Positions 5,611 through 11,902 of a DNA stretch of 11,902 bases are shown one piece after another; the stretch's first letter is position 1, and the number at the start of each line of letters is the position of its first letter. The notes beneath the pieces were generated by a model. It did no database searches. It was given only the letters and a program-made list of their open reading frames with translations, and was not told the origin of the DNA. The position numbers and the translations under genes are program-made. Origin of the DNA: Thermacetogenium sp. UBA5472 (GTDB lineage: Bacteria; Bacillota; DSM-12270; Thermacetogeniales; Thermacetogeniaceae); assembly GCA_002426495.1 (NCBI GenBank), contig DIQC01000094.1:13411-25312 (forward strand), in the 5' to 3' direction.

Positions 5611-7863
5611 ATGAGCAAAGAATTCAAATATGTTGGTAATACTTTTCCTTGTGATGATGCTGTTCGAAAAGTCACAGGTGACCTTGCTTACGGCTGTGAT
5701 ATGCAACTACCCAATATGCTGCATGCCAAGCTACTGTTAAGCTCCATTCCTCACGGCATTGTTAAAAATATTGATACGAGCAAGGCTGAAAAGGTTCCCG
5801 GAGTTATTAAAATATTTTCGCATCTCAATGCGCCTGATAAAATGTTCAGCAGTTATAGAATCATTCCGGGTCAGAAGATGTGTTTTGCAGATGAACCCCT
5901 CTTTGCTAATAGGGTGAGATATGTAGGAGACCGGGTTGCAGCGGTAGTTGCAACTAGTCTAGTCGCAGCCAGAGAAGCGGTTTCCTTGATCGATATAGAT
6001 TATGAAGAACTTCCTGCTTTATTAACACCAGAAGAGGCATTGAAAAACGAGGAAGTGAAGATTCAGCCTTGGGGCAATCTTGCTCATGAATATGCCGTAG
6101 ATGTGGGGGAGCTTTCACCTGCAGCTGAAGATTGCATTACTATGGAAAGCGAAACTCAGACCCAGAGAGCCCATCATGGGGCTATTGAGCCCCATGGCTG
6201 CTTGGCATACTGCGACACCGCAGGGAAACTCACGGTGTGGACACCTACTCAGAGTGTATATGGTGCGAGAACTGTGATGGCAGAGTTTTTTGACATGAAC
6301 TACAGTGATGTGAGAGTGATTAAAGTCCCTATGGGGGGGTCATTTGGGGGTAAGCAGGAGTTTCTTTTCGAGGCAGTGACCTCTTTTATGGCTATGGAAA
6401 CTAAACGCCCGGTCAAACTCATCTTGGATCGGGAAGAGTGTATTATACATACCAAGGTCAGACCGGCAGTTAAAAGCAGAATTAAAACCACGGTGACGAA
6501 AAGCGGGAAGCTGCAGGAATTGATTGCTGACAGCACCCTGAATTCCGGAGCATATTCTGGTGCCACACCAGATTATGCCACAACCTTGTCTCAAAAGGTA
6601 TGTAGATTATATAGAATCCCTCACTATAAACATACTGGGCGTGCAGTATATACAAATACAGCCAGAGCCGGTGGTTTCAGAGGATGGGGGGCACCGGAGA
6701 TCATTACAGCTGTTGAAGTGCATATGGATCAGGTGGCCAAAAAGCTGGAGATGGATCCGGTGGAATTTAGGCTGAAGAATTTGGTTCATCCCTATGACAT
6801 GGATCCAGTGACCAACATTTCACTAGGTGATGCTCGAGTCATCGAGTGTCTGGAAAAAGGGGTAGAAGCTTTTCACTGGAAGGAAAGGTATAACAGCCAA
6901 CAGGAGCAGGGACGGTATCGCCGGGGTATCGGTGTTGCTTGTGGTGCCCACAAAAACGGGATGTATGGTGGTTTTGTGGACTGCACCACCATGCTTCTCA
7001 AGATGAATGAAGATGGCAGTTTAAACCTTAATGCATCTATCCATGATGTGGGCTGTGGTATAGGTACTGTTATGAAGATCATTGTGGCAGAAGTGCTGGA
7101 TGTTGACCCAGATCTGATAACTGTGACTGAAGCTGATACAGAACTCACCGGCTATGATCCTGGTGTCTATGGTAGCAGAGTTACCTATGTTGTCGGTGCT
7201 TGTGCCAAGAAAACTGCCGAGATGCTAAAGAGTCAGATTCTGGATAATGCTGCTGTTATAATGAATAAGCCGAAGGAATATTTGAGGGTGGAAAATGGCC
7301 ATGTGGTGACTAGCGGAGAGGCTGAACAGAGAACTCTTTCCTATAAAGAAATTGCCGAAAAGTCCATTCAGGAGAACTATACAAGTCTGAGTGCTGCTTA
7401 CACCCATCACTCAACATCCAACCCGGGGTCATATTCTGTGCAATTTGCAGAAGTGCTTGTAGATACAATCACTGGTTTGACTAGTGTCACCGATTTTCTG
7501 GCTGTTTGTGATGTGGGACGGGCTATCAATAGAGGAATGATCGAAGGCCAGTTCCAGGGAGCAGCTCAGATGGGGATCGGTTATGCCTTAAGCGAAGAAG
7601 TAAAGTACAATGCACAGGGACAGCCGCTGAACAACAGCTTTACGAACTATCATATGCTCACTGCCAAGGATATGCCTGATGCCAAGGTGTTGCTCATCGA
7701 GCATGAGGGTGATGATGGCCCCTTTGGAGCAAAAAGCGTTGGAGAAATATCGAATGTACCTACTGCTGCTGCAGTTATTAACGCTGTCAATGATGCCTTG
7801 GGGACATTTCTTACCGATATGCCTCTAACGCCGGAAAAGATTTTGGTAGCTTTAAACAAATAA
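5611..7863 (+). CDS. Xanthine-dehydrogenase-family molybdopterin-binding (catalytic) subunit
   Basis: This 750-residue protein is the large Mo-pterin subunit of a cytoplasmic molybdenum hydroxylase, which adds an oxygen from water to an aromatic heterocycle or aldehyde. Seen in order are an N-terminal a/b-hammerhead domain (about 15-140), GGSFGGKQE (242-250), GGFRGWGAPE (354-363), the loop DVGCGIGT (479-486), and GPFGAKSVGE (703-712) with the expected catalytic Glu712. The loop usually reads GQG in xanthine and aldehyde oxidases, with Gln beside the molybdenum; here it is Cys482, a variation whose meaning is unclear. The active-site loop does not show the Cys signature of CO dehydrogenase CoxL. 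Start choice is supported by GAGGAGGAG at 5597-5605. The iron-sulfur subunit follows after 14 nt. The substrate cannot be read from sequence; purines, nicotinate-like rings and aldehydes remain possible. Confidence 0.92.
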   Translation: MSKEFKYVGNTFPCDDAVRKVTGDLAYGCDMQLPNMLHAKLLLSSIPHGIVKNIDTSKAEKVPGVIKIFSHLNAPDKMFSSYRIIPGQKMCFADEPLFANRVRYVGDRVAAVVATSLVAAREAVSLIDIDYEELPALLTPEEALKNEEVKIQPWGNLAHEYAVDVGELSPAAEDCITMESETQTQRAHHGAIEPHGCLAYCDTAGKLTVWTPTQSVYGARTVMAEFFDMNYSDVRVIKVPMGGSFGGKQEFLFEAVTSFMAMETKRPVKLILDREECIIHTKVRPAVKSRIKTTVTKSGKLQELIADSTLNSGAYSGATPDYATTLSQKVCRLYRIPHYKHTGRAVYTNTARAGGFRGWGAPEIITAVEVHMDQVAKKLEMDPVEFRLKNLVHPYDMDPVTNISLGDARVIECLEKGVEAFHWKERYNSQQEQGRYRRGIGVACGAHKNGMYGGFVDCTTMLLKMNEDGSLNLNASIHDVGCGIGTVMKIIVAEVLDVDPDLITVTEADTELTGYDPGVYGSRVTYVVGACAKKTAEMLKSQILDNAAVIMNKPKEYLRVENGHVVTSGEAEQRTLSYKEIAEKSIQENYTSLSAAYTHHSTSNPGSYSVQFAEVLVDTITGLTSVTDFLAVCDVGRAINRGMIEGQFQGAAQMGIGYALSEEVKYNAQGQPLNNSFTNYHMLTAKDMPDAKVLLIEHEGDDGPFGAKSVGEISNVPTAAAVINAVNDALGTFLTDMPLTPEKILVALNK

Positions 7864-7877
7864 AAGAGGGTGGAAAA

Positions 7878-8333
7878 ATGCTGATCGAATTTAAAGTAAA
7901 CGCGAAACAATATAAAATGGATGTCTGCCCTACGATGAGGCTGCTTGATCTGCTGCGGGAGGAGCTGAGGCTGACAGGAACGAAGGAAGGCTGCGGTGAA
8001 GGGGAATGTGGCTCATGTACCGTGATCATGGAGGGAAAGGCCGTTAATTCCTGCTTGGTGCTGGCACCGCAGATCTGTGGAAAAGAGATCATAACTGTGG
8101 AAGGGCTGGCTGATGACCGGGAACTGGATCTGCTGCAGCAGAAATTCATGGAGCATTCCGCCGTAGAATGTGGTTTCTGTACACCAGGTATGCTCATGTC
8201 AGCCAAGGCATTATTGATGAAAAATCCTCATCCCACAGATGAAGAGATACGTACGGCTATTGCAGGAAACCTATGCCGCTGTGCCGGATACTCTAAAATT
8301 GTCGCAGCAATCAAAGACGCAGCTGACGCATAA
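7878..8333 (+). CDS. [2Fe-2S] iron-sulfur subunit of the molybdenum hydroxylase
   Basis: This 151-residue electron-transfer subunit carries two [2Fe-2S] clusters that take electrons from the molybdenum centre. The N-terminal ferredoxin-like domain has C39, C44, C47 (EGCGEGECGSC) and C59. The C-terminal helical domain has C98, C101 (ECGFCTPGM), C133 and C135 (NLCRCAGY). All eight ligands are present and the length is normal for the CoxS/XdhC-type subunit. GAGGGTGG at about 7866-7873 supports the ATG at 7878, and the 14-nt gap to the large subunit shows co-transcription. No FAD-binding medium subunit follows, so electrons must leave through a protein encoded elsewhere, or the enzyme works without flavin as in Desulfovibrio aldehyde oxidoreductase (there as a single chain). 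Confidence 0.95.
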   Translation: MLIEFKVNAKQYKMDVCPTMRLLDLLREELRLTGTKEGCGEGECGSCTVIMEGKAVNSCLVLAPQICGKEIITVEGLADDRELDLLQQKFMEHSAVECGFCTPGMLMSAKALLMKNPHPTDEEIRTAIAGNLCRCAGYSKIVAAIKDAADA

Positions 8334-8340
8334 CAAGCGT

Positions 8341-8433
8341 CTGATCGGGGGCAGCATCCGGTGGGGCGACCACCGTGACGGTTCCGCTGCGCGACAAGAC
8401 CGATCAGTGGAACCGTCCCTCCGCGCGACCCGG
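8341..8433. repeat. GC-rich inverted repeat with GACGGTTC cores
   Basis: The gap after the iron-sulfur gene is more GC-rich than its surroundings. GACGGTTCCGCTG (8377-8389) pairs with CAGTGGAACCGTC (8405-8417) over 13 bp with one G-U, and the outer bases 8341-8348 can pair alternatively with 8400-8407. Both arms hold the GACGGTTC core seen in the palindromic repeats at 2672-2700, 5460-5487 and 10115-10141, here flanked by GCGCGAC instead of GACACAG. It is probably a diverged member or relative of that family. No T-run follows. Confidence 0.6.
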
Positions 8434-8488
8434 GCTGTGCGCAATATCTCGCACCTCTCATAGTCGATATTAGAAATAGGAGTAATCA

Positions 8489-9373
8489 ATGCACTACCAA
8501 AAAGGAATACTGCTTGTTGTTATATCTGCAGTCTGTTACGGCTTTATACCTATTTTCACTCTTTATGCTTACCAAGAAGGGCTCAAAACCCTTGACTTTT
8601 TGTTTTACCGCTACCTGGTAGCCACCATAATTTTTTTTCTCTACCTGCTCGTGAGGAGAATAAGGATCCGGTTGAATTGGAACCAGGTTTTCTGGCTGTT
8701 TATTATAGGGGGTGTGTTTAACCTTCTGCAGTCGATCTTTTTTGTTTCGGCAGTGAAGTATATTTCTGCGGGTCTGACTACACTCCTGTTTTTTATACAC
8801 CCTATACTGGTGGCAGTTTTGTCCTATTTCGGTGGAGATGAGCTCTCCCGCGGAACAGCTGTAGCGGTTTTAGTCTCTTTTGGGGGACTGTTGTTGGTGC
8901 TCGGCACCTCTCTTGGTAAGGTGAATATGCTCGGTGTTGCATTATCATTGGCTGCTGCTGTCTGTTATACTGGGTTTGTTATGCTGGGTAACAGGGTAAT
9001 AGAAGATGTCGATACAGTGGTGATGACCTCATTCGTTTCTTTGTTCACTCTCACTGCGTTGCTTCCGCTTACTTTCATTTTTGGTGGATTGGGGATCCCA
9101 ACGACTGTTAACGGTTGGCTGGCAGCAGCAGGGTGTGGGATCGTCACTTCGAATATTGCCCTTTTTACCTTTTTTGCTGGGATTACTGCTGTTGGTGCCA
9201 CTACTGCTACGATCCTATCTAATGTTGAACCTGTAACAACAGTATCCTTATCGGCATTGCTCTTCTCCCAGCATCTGACCGGGATGCAGTTTTTAGGAGG
9301 TGTGCTGATTCTTGCCGGAGGCTCCATAGCTGTATTGGCCAAGAGGCAAACATCCGGAGATTCTTCACCGTGA
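8489..9373 (+). CDS. EamA/DMT-superfamily permease
   Basis: This 294-residue integral membrane protein has about ten hydrophobic segments (roughly 5-25, 36-54, 68-88, 93-113, 120-140, 145-165, 178-200, 208-228, 233-255, 262-284) arranged as two five-helix EamA repeats. The second repeat ends with the typical SNVEPVTTVSLSALLFSQHLT...GGVLILAG pattern seen in drug/metabolite transporters. AGGAG at 8478-8482, six bases before the ATG, supports the start. It lies 155 nt after the iron-sulfur subunit on the same strand, separated by an inverted repeat, so co-transcription with the hydroxylase is possible but not shown. Members move small metabolites or amino acids; the substrate here cannot be deduced. 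A terminator-like hairpin lies 43 nt downstream. Confidence 0.9.
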   Translation: MHYQKGILLVVISAVCYGFIPIFTLYAYQEGLKTLDFLFYRYLVATIIFFLYLLVRRIRIRLNWNQVFWLFIIGGVFNLLQSIFFVSAVKYISAGLTTLLFFIHPILVAVLSYFGGDELSRGTAVAVLVSFGGLLLVLGTSLGKVNMLGVALSLAAAVCYTGFVMLGNRVIEDVDTVVMTSFVSLFTLTALLPLTFIFGGLGIPTTVNGWLAAAGCGIVTSNIALFTFFAGITAVGATTATILSNVEPVTTVSLSALLFSQHLTGMQFLGGVLILAGGSIAVLAKRQTSGDSSP

Positions 9374-9415
9374 TTTGAAACCCGCGCTATCATCTTTTCC
9401 TGGTGATAGGTCAAT

Positions 9416-9442
9416 AAAAAAGCCGCAGCAATCTGCGGCTTT
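9416..9442. terminator. Bidirectional intrinsic terminator between convergent genes
   Basis: AAAGCCGCAG (9419-9428), loop CAAT, CTGCGGCTTT (9433-9442) form a perfect 10-bp stem. On the minus strand the stem runs into a T-run (complement of 9416-9420), ideal for ending the ymaF-like transcript; on the plus strand it is followed by a T-poor but AT-rich stretch and could end the permease transcript. Confidence 0.85.
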
Positions 9443-9521
9443 ATCTAGTTTTATACGACCAGAACCACTCCAGCCGAGGAATAACCTCAAATTCCACTCT
9501 CTTTATTAGATATCGCAGTAA

Positions 9522-9860
9522 TCAGTGCGTAGATGGCTCAACAAACCCCATTACCCGATGTCTGTGTCCATTGACTTCATTTGTCTCGAAACATACATAA
9601 TGTGTATGGTATCCTTTGGGTAGGGAGATAGCAGGGCCTGTCATGGCAAAGTAGGCATGGGTATGACCACGGTCAAAGGTGGTTACCCCACGCATGTCAT
9701 GTATATGGCTGCCATCTACAGGCAGCGGTCTGCCGGTAACTTCTGGATGTAGATGAGCGTGTTCTAGATTGCAGGTGGTTTTTCCATTATGAGCGTGTAC
9801 ATGGGCGTGGAAATCATAAGAGGGAGCTCCCTGAGATTCGTATTCTTTTTCTTTTGACAT
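9522..9860 (-). CDS. YmaF-like histidine-rich protein
   Basis: This small protein of 112 residues resembles the YmaF family of Firmicutes, whose function is unknown. It contains 16 histidines in evenly scattered HxH clusters: H18/20/22/24, H34/36/38, H52/54, H66/68, H85/87 and H99/101, plus a terminal H112. The clusters alternate with Gly/Pro-containing turns, suggesting a repetitive beta structure that may bind metal ions such as Zn, Ni or Cu. No signal peptide or membrane segment is visible, so a cytoplasmic location is likely. An in-frame GTG lies three codons upstream, but the ATG at 9860 is preferred because GGAAG sits 8 nt before it on the minus strand. The gene is convergent with the permease. 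Metal binding is an inference from the His pattern. Confidence 0.82.
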   Translation of the reverse strand: MSKEKEYESQGAPSYDFHAHVHAHNGKTTCNLEHAHLHPEVTGRPLPVDGSHIHDMRGVTTFDRGHTHAYFAMTGPAISLPKGYHTHYVCFETNEVNGHRHRVMGFVEPSTH

Positions 9861-9983
9861 TAATATCACTTCCTTTCAGCAGTCCCGTCTTGTTAATATA
9901 TGGATCATGTTACATCATTCTATGCAAGGTTCAGGGCTGCTGTTCACCGCAAAAGACAGTAAATGGTAACGGAATCTGGGAAT
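9861..9983. other. Intergenic region upstream of the ymaF-like gene
   Basis: This holds the minus-strand ribosome-binding site (AAAGGAAG, complement of about 9869-9876) and presumably the promoter of the ymaF-like gene. A TTGCAT and an AT-rich TATATT occur on the minus strand but are about 21 nt apart, too far for a convincing sigma-A pair. No other gene or repeat is seen until the repeat at 9984. Confidence 0.35.
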
Positions 9984-10008
9984 GCAACAGGAGCCGTCCC
10001 CTTGTGTC
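9984..10008 (-). repeat. Degenerate REP-like repeat copy
   Basis: Read on the minus strand it begins GACACAAGGGGACGGCTCCTG, a shortened and mutated form of the palindrome at 2672-2700; the right arm is damaged. It has the same orientation as the copy at 10115-10141. Confidence 0.7.
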
Positions 10009-10031
10009 AAGCCGGTACCCTTTGCGATAAA

Positions 10032-10075
10032 CAAAACGGCCGGGCAGATCCACATTTGGATCCCCAGCCGTTTTG
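10032..10075 (-). terminator. Long hairpin, probable terminator of the chemoreceptor gene
   Basis: CAAAACGGCCGGG (10032-10044) pairs with CCCAGCCGTTTTG (10063-10075) with one mismatch. The interior GATCCA/TGGATC (10047-10052, 10057-10062) extends the stem around the loop CATT. On the minus strand the stem ends in TTTTG followed by TTTATC, a reasonable U-rich tail, about 110 nt past the chemoreceptor stop. The plus-strand side is also AT-rich, so it could act both ways. Confidence 0.65.
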
Positions 10076-10114
10076 CTATTTATTCTAGATCATCAGTAAT
10101 GGGGGTATTTCATT

Positions 10115-10141
10115 GACACAGGAGAACCGTCTCCCTGTGTC
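10115..10141 (-). repeat. REP-like palindromic repeat, well-preserved copy
   Basis: On the minus strand this is identical to 2673-2699 except for one base (26 of 27), with arms GACACAGG/CCTGTGTC and core GACGGTTC. It lies 42 nt past the stop of the chemoreceptor gene in the sense orientation of that transcript, matching the placement of the two plus-strand copies. Confidence 0.85.
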
Positions 10142-10183
10142 CCCCGAATAAGTCCTTCGCAAGGGAGACGTTTCCTTTCCTGA

Positions 10184-11902
10184 TTAAAAATTACCGAATT
10201 CCGTATCGTTCAGAGACTTAATGTCTTCAGGACTTAGTCTGGGTTCCTTTGTTGCTGCCACCTCCTGGACGCCCGCAGTATATGGTTTATTCTCACCGAT
10301 CCGGGTTCGTTTGTGAACAGTGCGCTGGGGCACCGCATTAGCCATATAGGAAGTCAGACCATGACGTTCATCTAGTTGGCTCTGCTTTTTAAGTTTGAAC
10401 TTACCCAGCATTTCATTGACCATCGCTGACTGACTGGACATCTCTTCACTGGCGGCGGCTAGTTCTACCGAGCCGGCTGATGTCTGCTGGGTAACCAAGT
10501 CTACCTGATTTAAGCCTTCGTTGATTTGCTCGATACCCATAGACTGCTCTTTGGAAGCGGCTGCTATCTCACCGATCAGGTCGGTAACCTTGGCTGTGCC
10601 CAGCACGATTTCCTTCAGCGCATTGGAAGTTTCATCAGCAATTTCAGCTCCCGCTTCAGTCTTTTTGATCGAGCCCTCAATCATCTCGGCAGTTTCTTTA
10701 GCCGCATCGGCGCTGCGCTGTGCAAGATTTCTCACTTCTTCAGCTACAACGGTAAAGCCTTTACCGTGCTTACCGGCACGGGCCGCTTCTACCGCGGCGT
10801 TTAAGGCCAGGATGTTGGTCTGGAAAGCGATGTCATCGATCACCTTAATAATTTTAGATATGTTAGTGGAAGATTCATTAATATCATCCATGGCCTTGAC
10901 CATCTGATTCATCTGCTCATTGCCTTTCTCCGCCACACCCCTAGCCTGAGTTGCCAGTTGATTGGCCTGCATGGCGTTTTCGGCATTTTGCTTGGTCTGG
11001 GAGTTCATTTCACTCATGGATGAAGTGAGTTGCTCCATGGTGCTGGCTGACTCTACCGCACCCTGTGACAGGGACTGACTGGAGTCAGAAACCTGCAAGG
11101 CTCCGGTATTAACCTGTTCAATGGCAATGGTAATTTGCCCCAATATATCATTTATCTTTTCTAGCGTCTTGTTAAGGGCGTCTTTGATCATGGCATGATC
11201 TCCCTGGTAGTCACCTATGACAGCGATGTCCAGATTTCCCTCGGCCATTTCTTTCAGACATGTTATAGCTTCTTTGAGCGGGTTAATTACCGCGTCCAGG
11301 GTTGCGTTCATACCCTCAATGATCTTGCGGAAATCACCATCGTGCTTAGAGGCATCGGCCCGTGTGTCTAACCTGCCTTCCACTGCCGCTTGAGCCAGGT
11401 CGTTTGCCTCAACTACCAGGTTCTGAATAGCTTCCATCATTTGAACATAGGTAGGTGTTAATCTATCATTGTCACTTCTTTGACCAACTTGCTTTATCAT
11501 AGCCAAGTCGCGTAGATTCCCGTTGCTGATATTTTCTGATATATTCACAATCTCCATCAACAGTTCATTAACTTTGTTGATATCATCCTTCAAATCATTC
11601 CATACACCGAGATATTCTTGATCAATCTTCTCGTTTAGATCAAGTACAGCCATCCTGGCGAGAATCGTTCTCATTTCACCCACTGGTTCGGCTATCGCTT
11701 CTATCAAGCCGTTCATACCGCCAATCAACTTGCCCCAGTCACCGGCAAAAGCTGCCACATCGCCGCGGGTATCAAGCCGGCCCTCTCTGACAGCCAGGAC
11801 CAGGTTTTGGGCTTCCAGCAACAAATCGCTTATGGCGTCAATGCAGCCATTGAGGTTGTTCTTGATTTCGTTGAAGTCTCCATTGTAGTCGTCAGTGATC
11901 TT
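10184..11902 (-). CDS. Methyl-accepting chemotaxis protein with repeated HAMP-like units, 5'-truncated by window edge
   Basis: This chemoreceptor signals to the CheA kinase via CheW. The frame stays open to the window edge, so the TTG at 11824 is internal; 572 residues are visible. The N-terminal half holds about five or six HAMP-like units, marked by paired repeats such as EGRLDTRGD...GDWGKLIGGMN and EGRLDTRAD...GDFRKIIEGMN, and by GDYNGDF-like and GDYQGDH-like segments. The C-terminal half is the coiled-coil signalling domain, with the highly conserved tip DIAFQTNILALNAAVEAARA and GFTVVAEEVRNLAQRSA about 190-215 residues before the C-terminus. A flexible tail of about 70 residues ends in NDTEFGNF. 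No membrane segment is seen in the visible part, so whether the full protein is membrane-bound is unknown; a sensor domain would lie upstream. The gene appears unrelated to the metabolic operons. Confidence 0.93.
   Translation of the reverse strand, partial: KITDDYNGDFNEIKNNLNGCIDAISDLLLEAQNLVLAVREGRLDTRGDVAAFAGDWGKLIGGMNGLIEAIAEPVGEMRTILARMAVLDLNEKIDQEYLGVWNDLKDDINKVNELLMEIVNISENISNGNLRDLAMIKQVGQRSDNDRLTPTYVQMMEAIQNLVVEANDLAQAAVEGRLDTRADASKHDGDFRKIIEGMNATLDAVINPLKEAITCLKEMAEGNLDIAVIGDYQGDHAMIKDALNKTLEKINDILGQITIAIEQVNTGALQVSDSSQSLSQGAVESASTMEQLTSSMSEMNSQTKQNAENAMQANQLATQARGVAEKGNEQMNQMVKAMDDINESSTNISKIIKVIDDIAFQTNILALNAAVEAARAGKHGKGFTVVAEEVRNLAQRSADAAKETAEMIEGSIKKTEAGAEIADETSNALKEIVLGTAKVTDLIGEIAAASKEQSMGIEQINEGLNQVDLVTQQTSAGSVELAAASEEMSSQSAMVNEMLGKFKLKKQSQLDERHGLTSYMANAVPQRTVHKRTRIGENKPYTAGVQEVAATKEPRLSPEDIKSLNDTEFGNF

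Noticed and set aside
8334..8488. Remnant of a FAD-subunit pseudogene
   Set aside because: No frame here shows FAD-subunit motifs, and the segment is dominated by the inverted repeat.
8965..9414. 149-codon open frame on the minus strand inside the permease gene
   Set aside because: It lies opposite a well-supported membrane protein with a good ribosome-binding site; its composition is Ser/Thr/Pro-rich as expected for an antisense shadow frame, and it matches no family I know.
1..11902. CRISPR array, insertion sequence or prophage
   Set aside because: The repeats are few, irregularly spaced and palindromic without uniform spacers; no transposase, integrase or phage structural gene is present.

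Overview
The window looks like a chromosomal segment of an anaerobic, motile, amino-acid-using bacterium, most likely a Firmicute (Bacillota, clostridial or Negativicutes-like). This rests on gene content: a coenzyme-B12-dependent glutamate mutase / methylaspartate pathway, a molybdenum hydroxylase, a YmaF protein, a chemoreceptor, strong AGGAGG-type ribosome-binding sites, and scattered short palindromic GACACAGGGGGACGGTTC-type repeats. The assignment is an inference; no rRNA or other species-level marker is present.

Layout. (1) 1-2665, plus strand: the 3' part of glutamate mutase component E (glmE), then methylaspartate ammonia-lyase (mal), 7 nt apart. Together they convert glutamate to 3-methylaspartate and then to mesaconate and ammonia. 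(2) 2859-5462, plus strand: three tightly packed genes. They are an AtuA/DUF1446 protein, a DUF4387 protein whose start overlaps the AtuA stop, and a protein that appears to join a P-loop NTPase segment to an alanyl-tRNA-synthetase-like SAD domain. Their biochemical roles are not established. Their position suggests they handle mesaconate or support the mutase pathway. (3) 5611-8333: the molybdopterin-binding subunit and the two-cluster iron-sulfur subunit of a xanthine-dehydrogenase-family hydroxylase, with no FAD subunit gene beside them. (4) 8489-9373: an EamA/DMT-family permease. (5) Minus strand: a histidine-rich YmaF-like protein (9522-9860) and the C-terminal 572 residues of a methyl-accepting chemotaxis protein with repeated HAMP-like units (10184-11902, running off the window).

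Between the blocks lie four copies of a palindromic repeat (2672-2700, 5460-5487, 9984-10008, 10115-10141). All four have the same orientation relative to the transcript of the gene upstream of them. A related GC-rich inverted repeat sits at 8341-8433. Two of the repeats are preceded by a shared 26-nt block read in the same frame at the 3' ends of mal and the P-loop/SAD gene, so both proteins end in nearly the same residues (LG[TA]VPAAS[ED]). Two hairpins with terminator character lie at 9416-9442 and 10032-10075.

The most unusual content is the AtuA / DUF4387 / P-loop-SAD triad beside a glutamate-fermentation core, and the repeat-derived protein tails. No CRISPR array, complete insertion sequence, tRNA or rRNA was seen.
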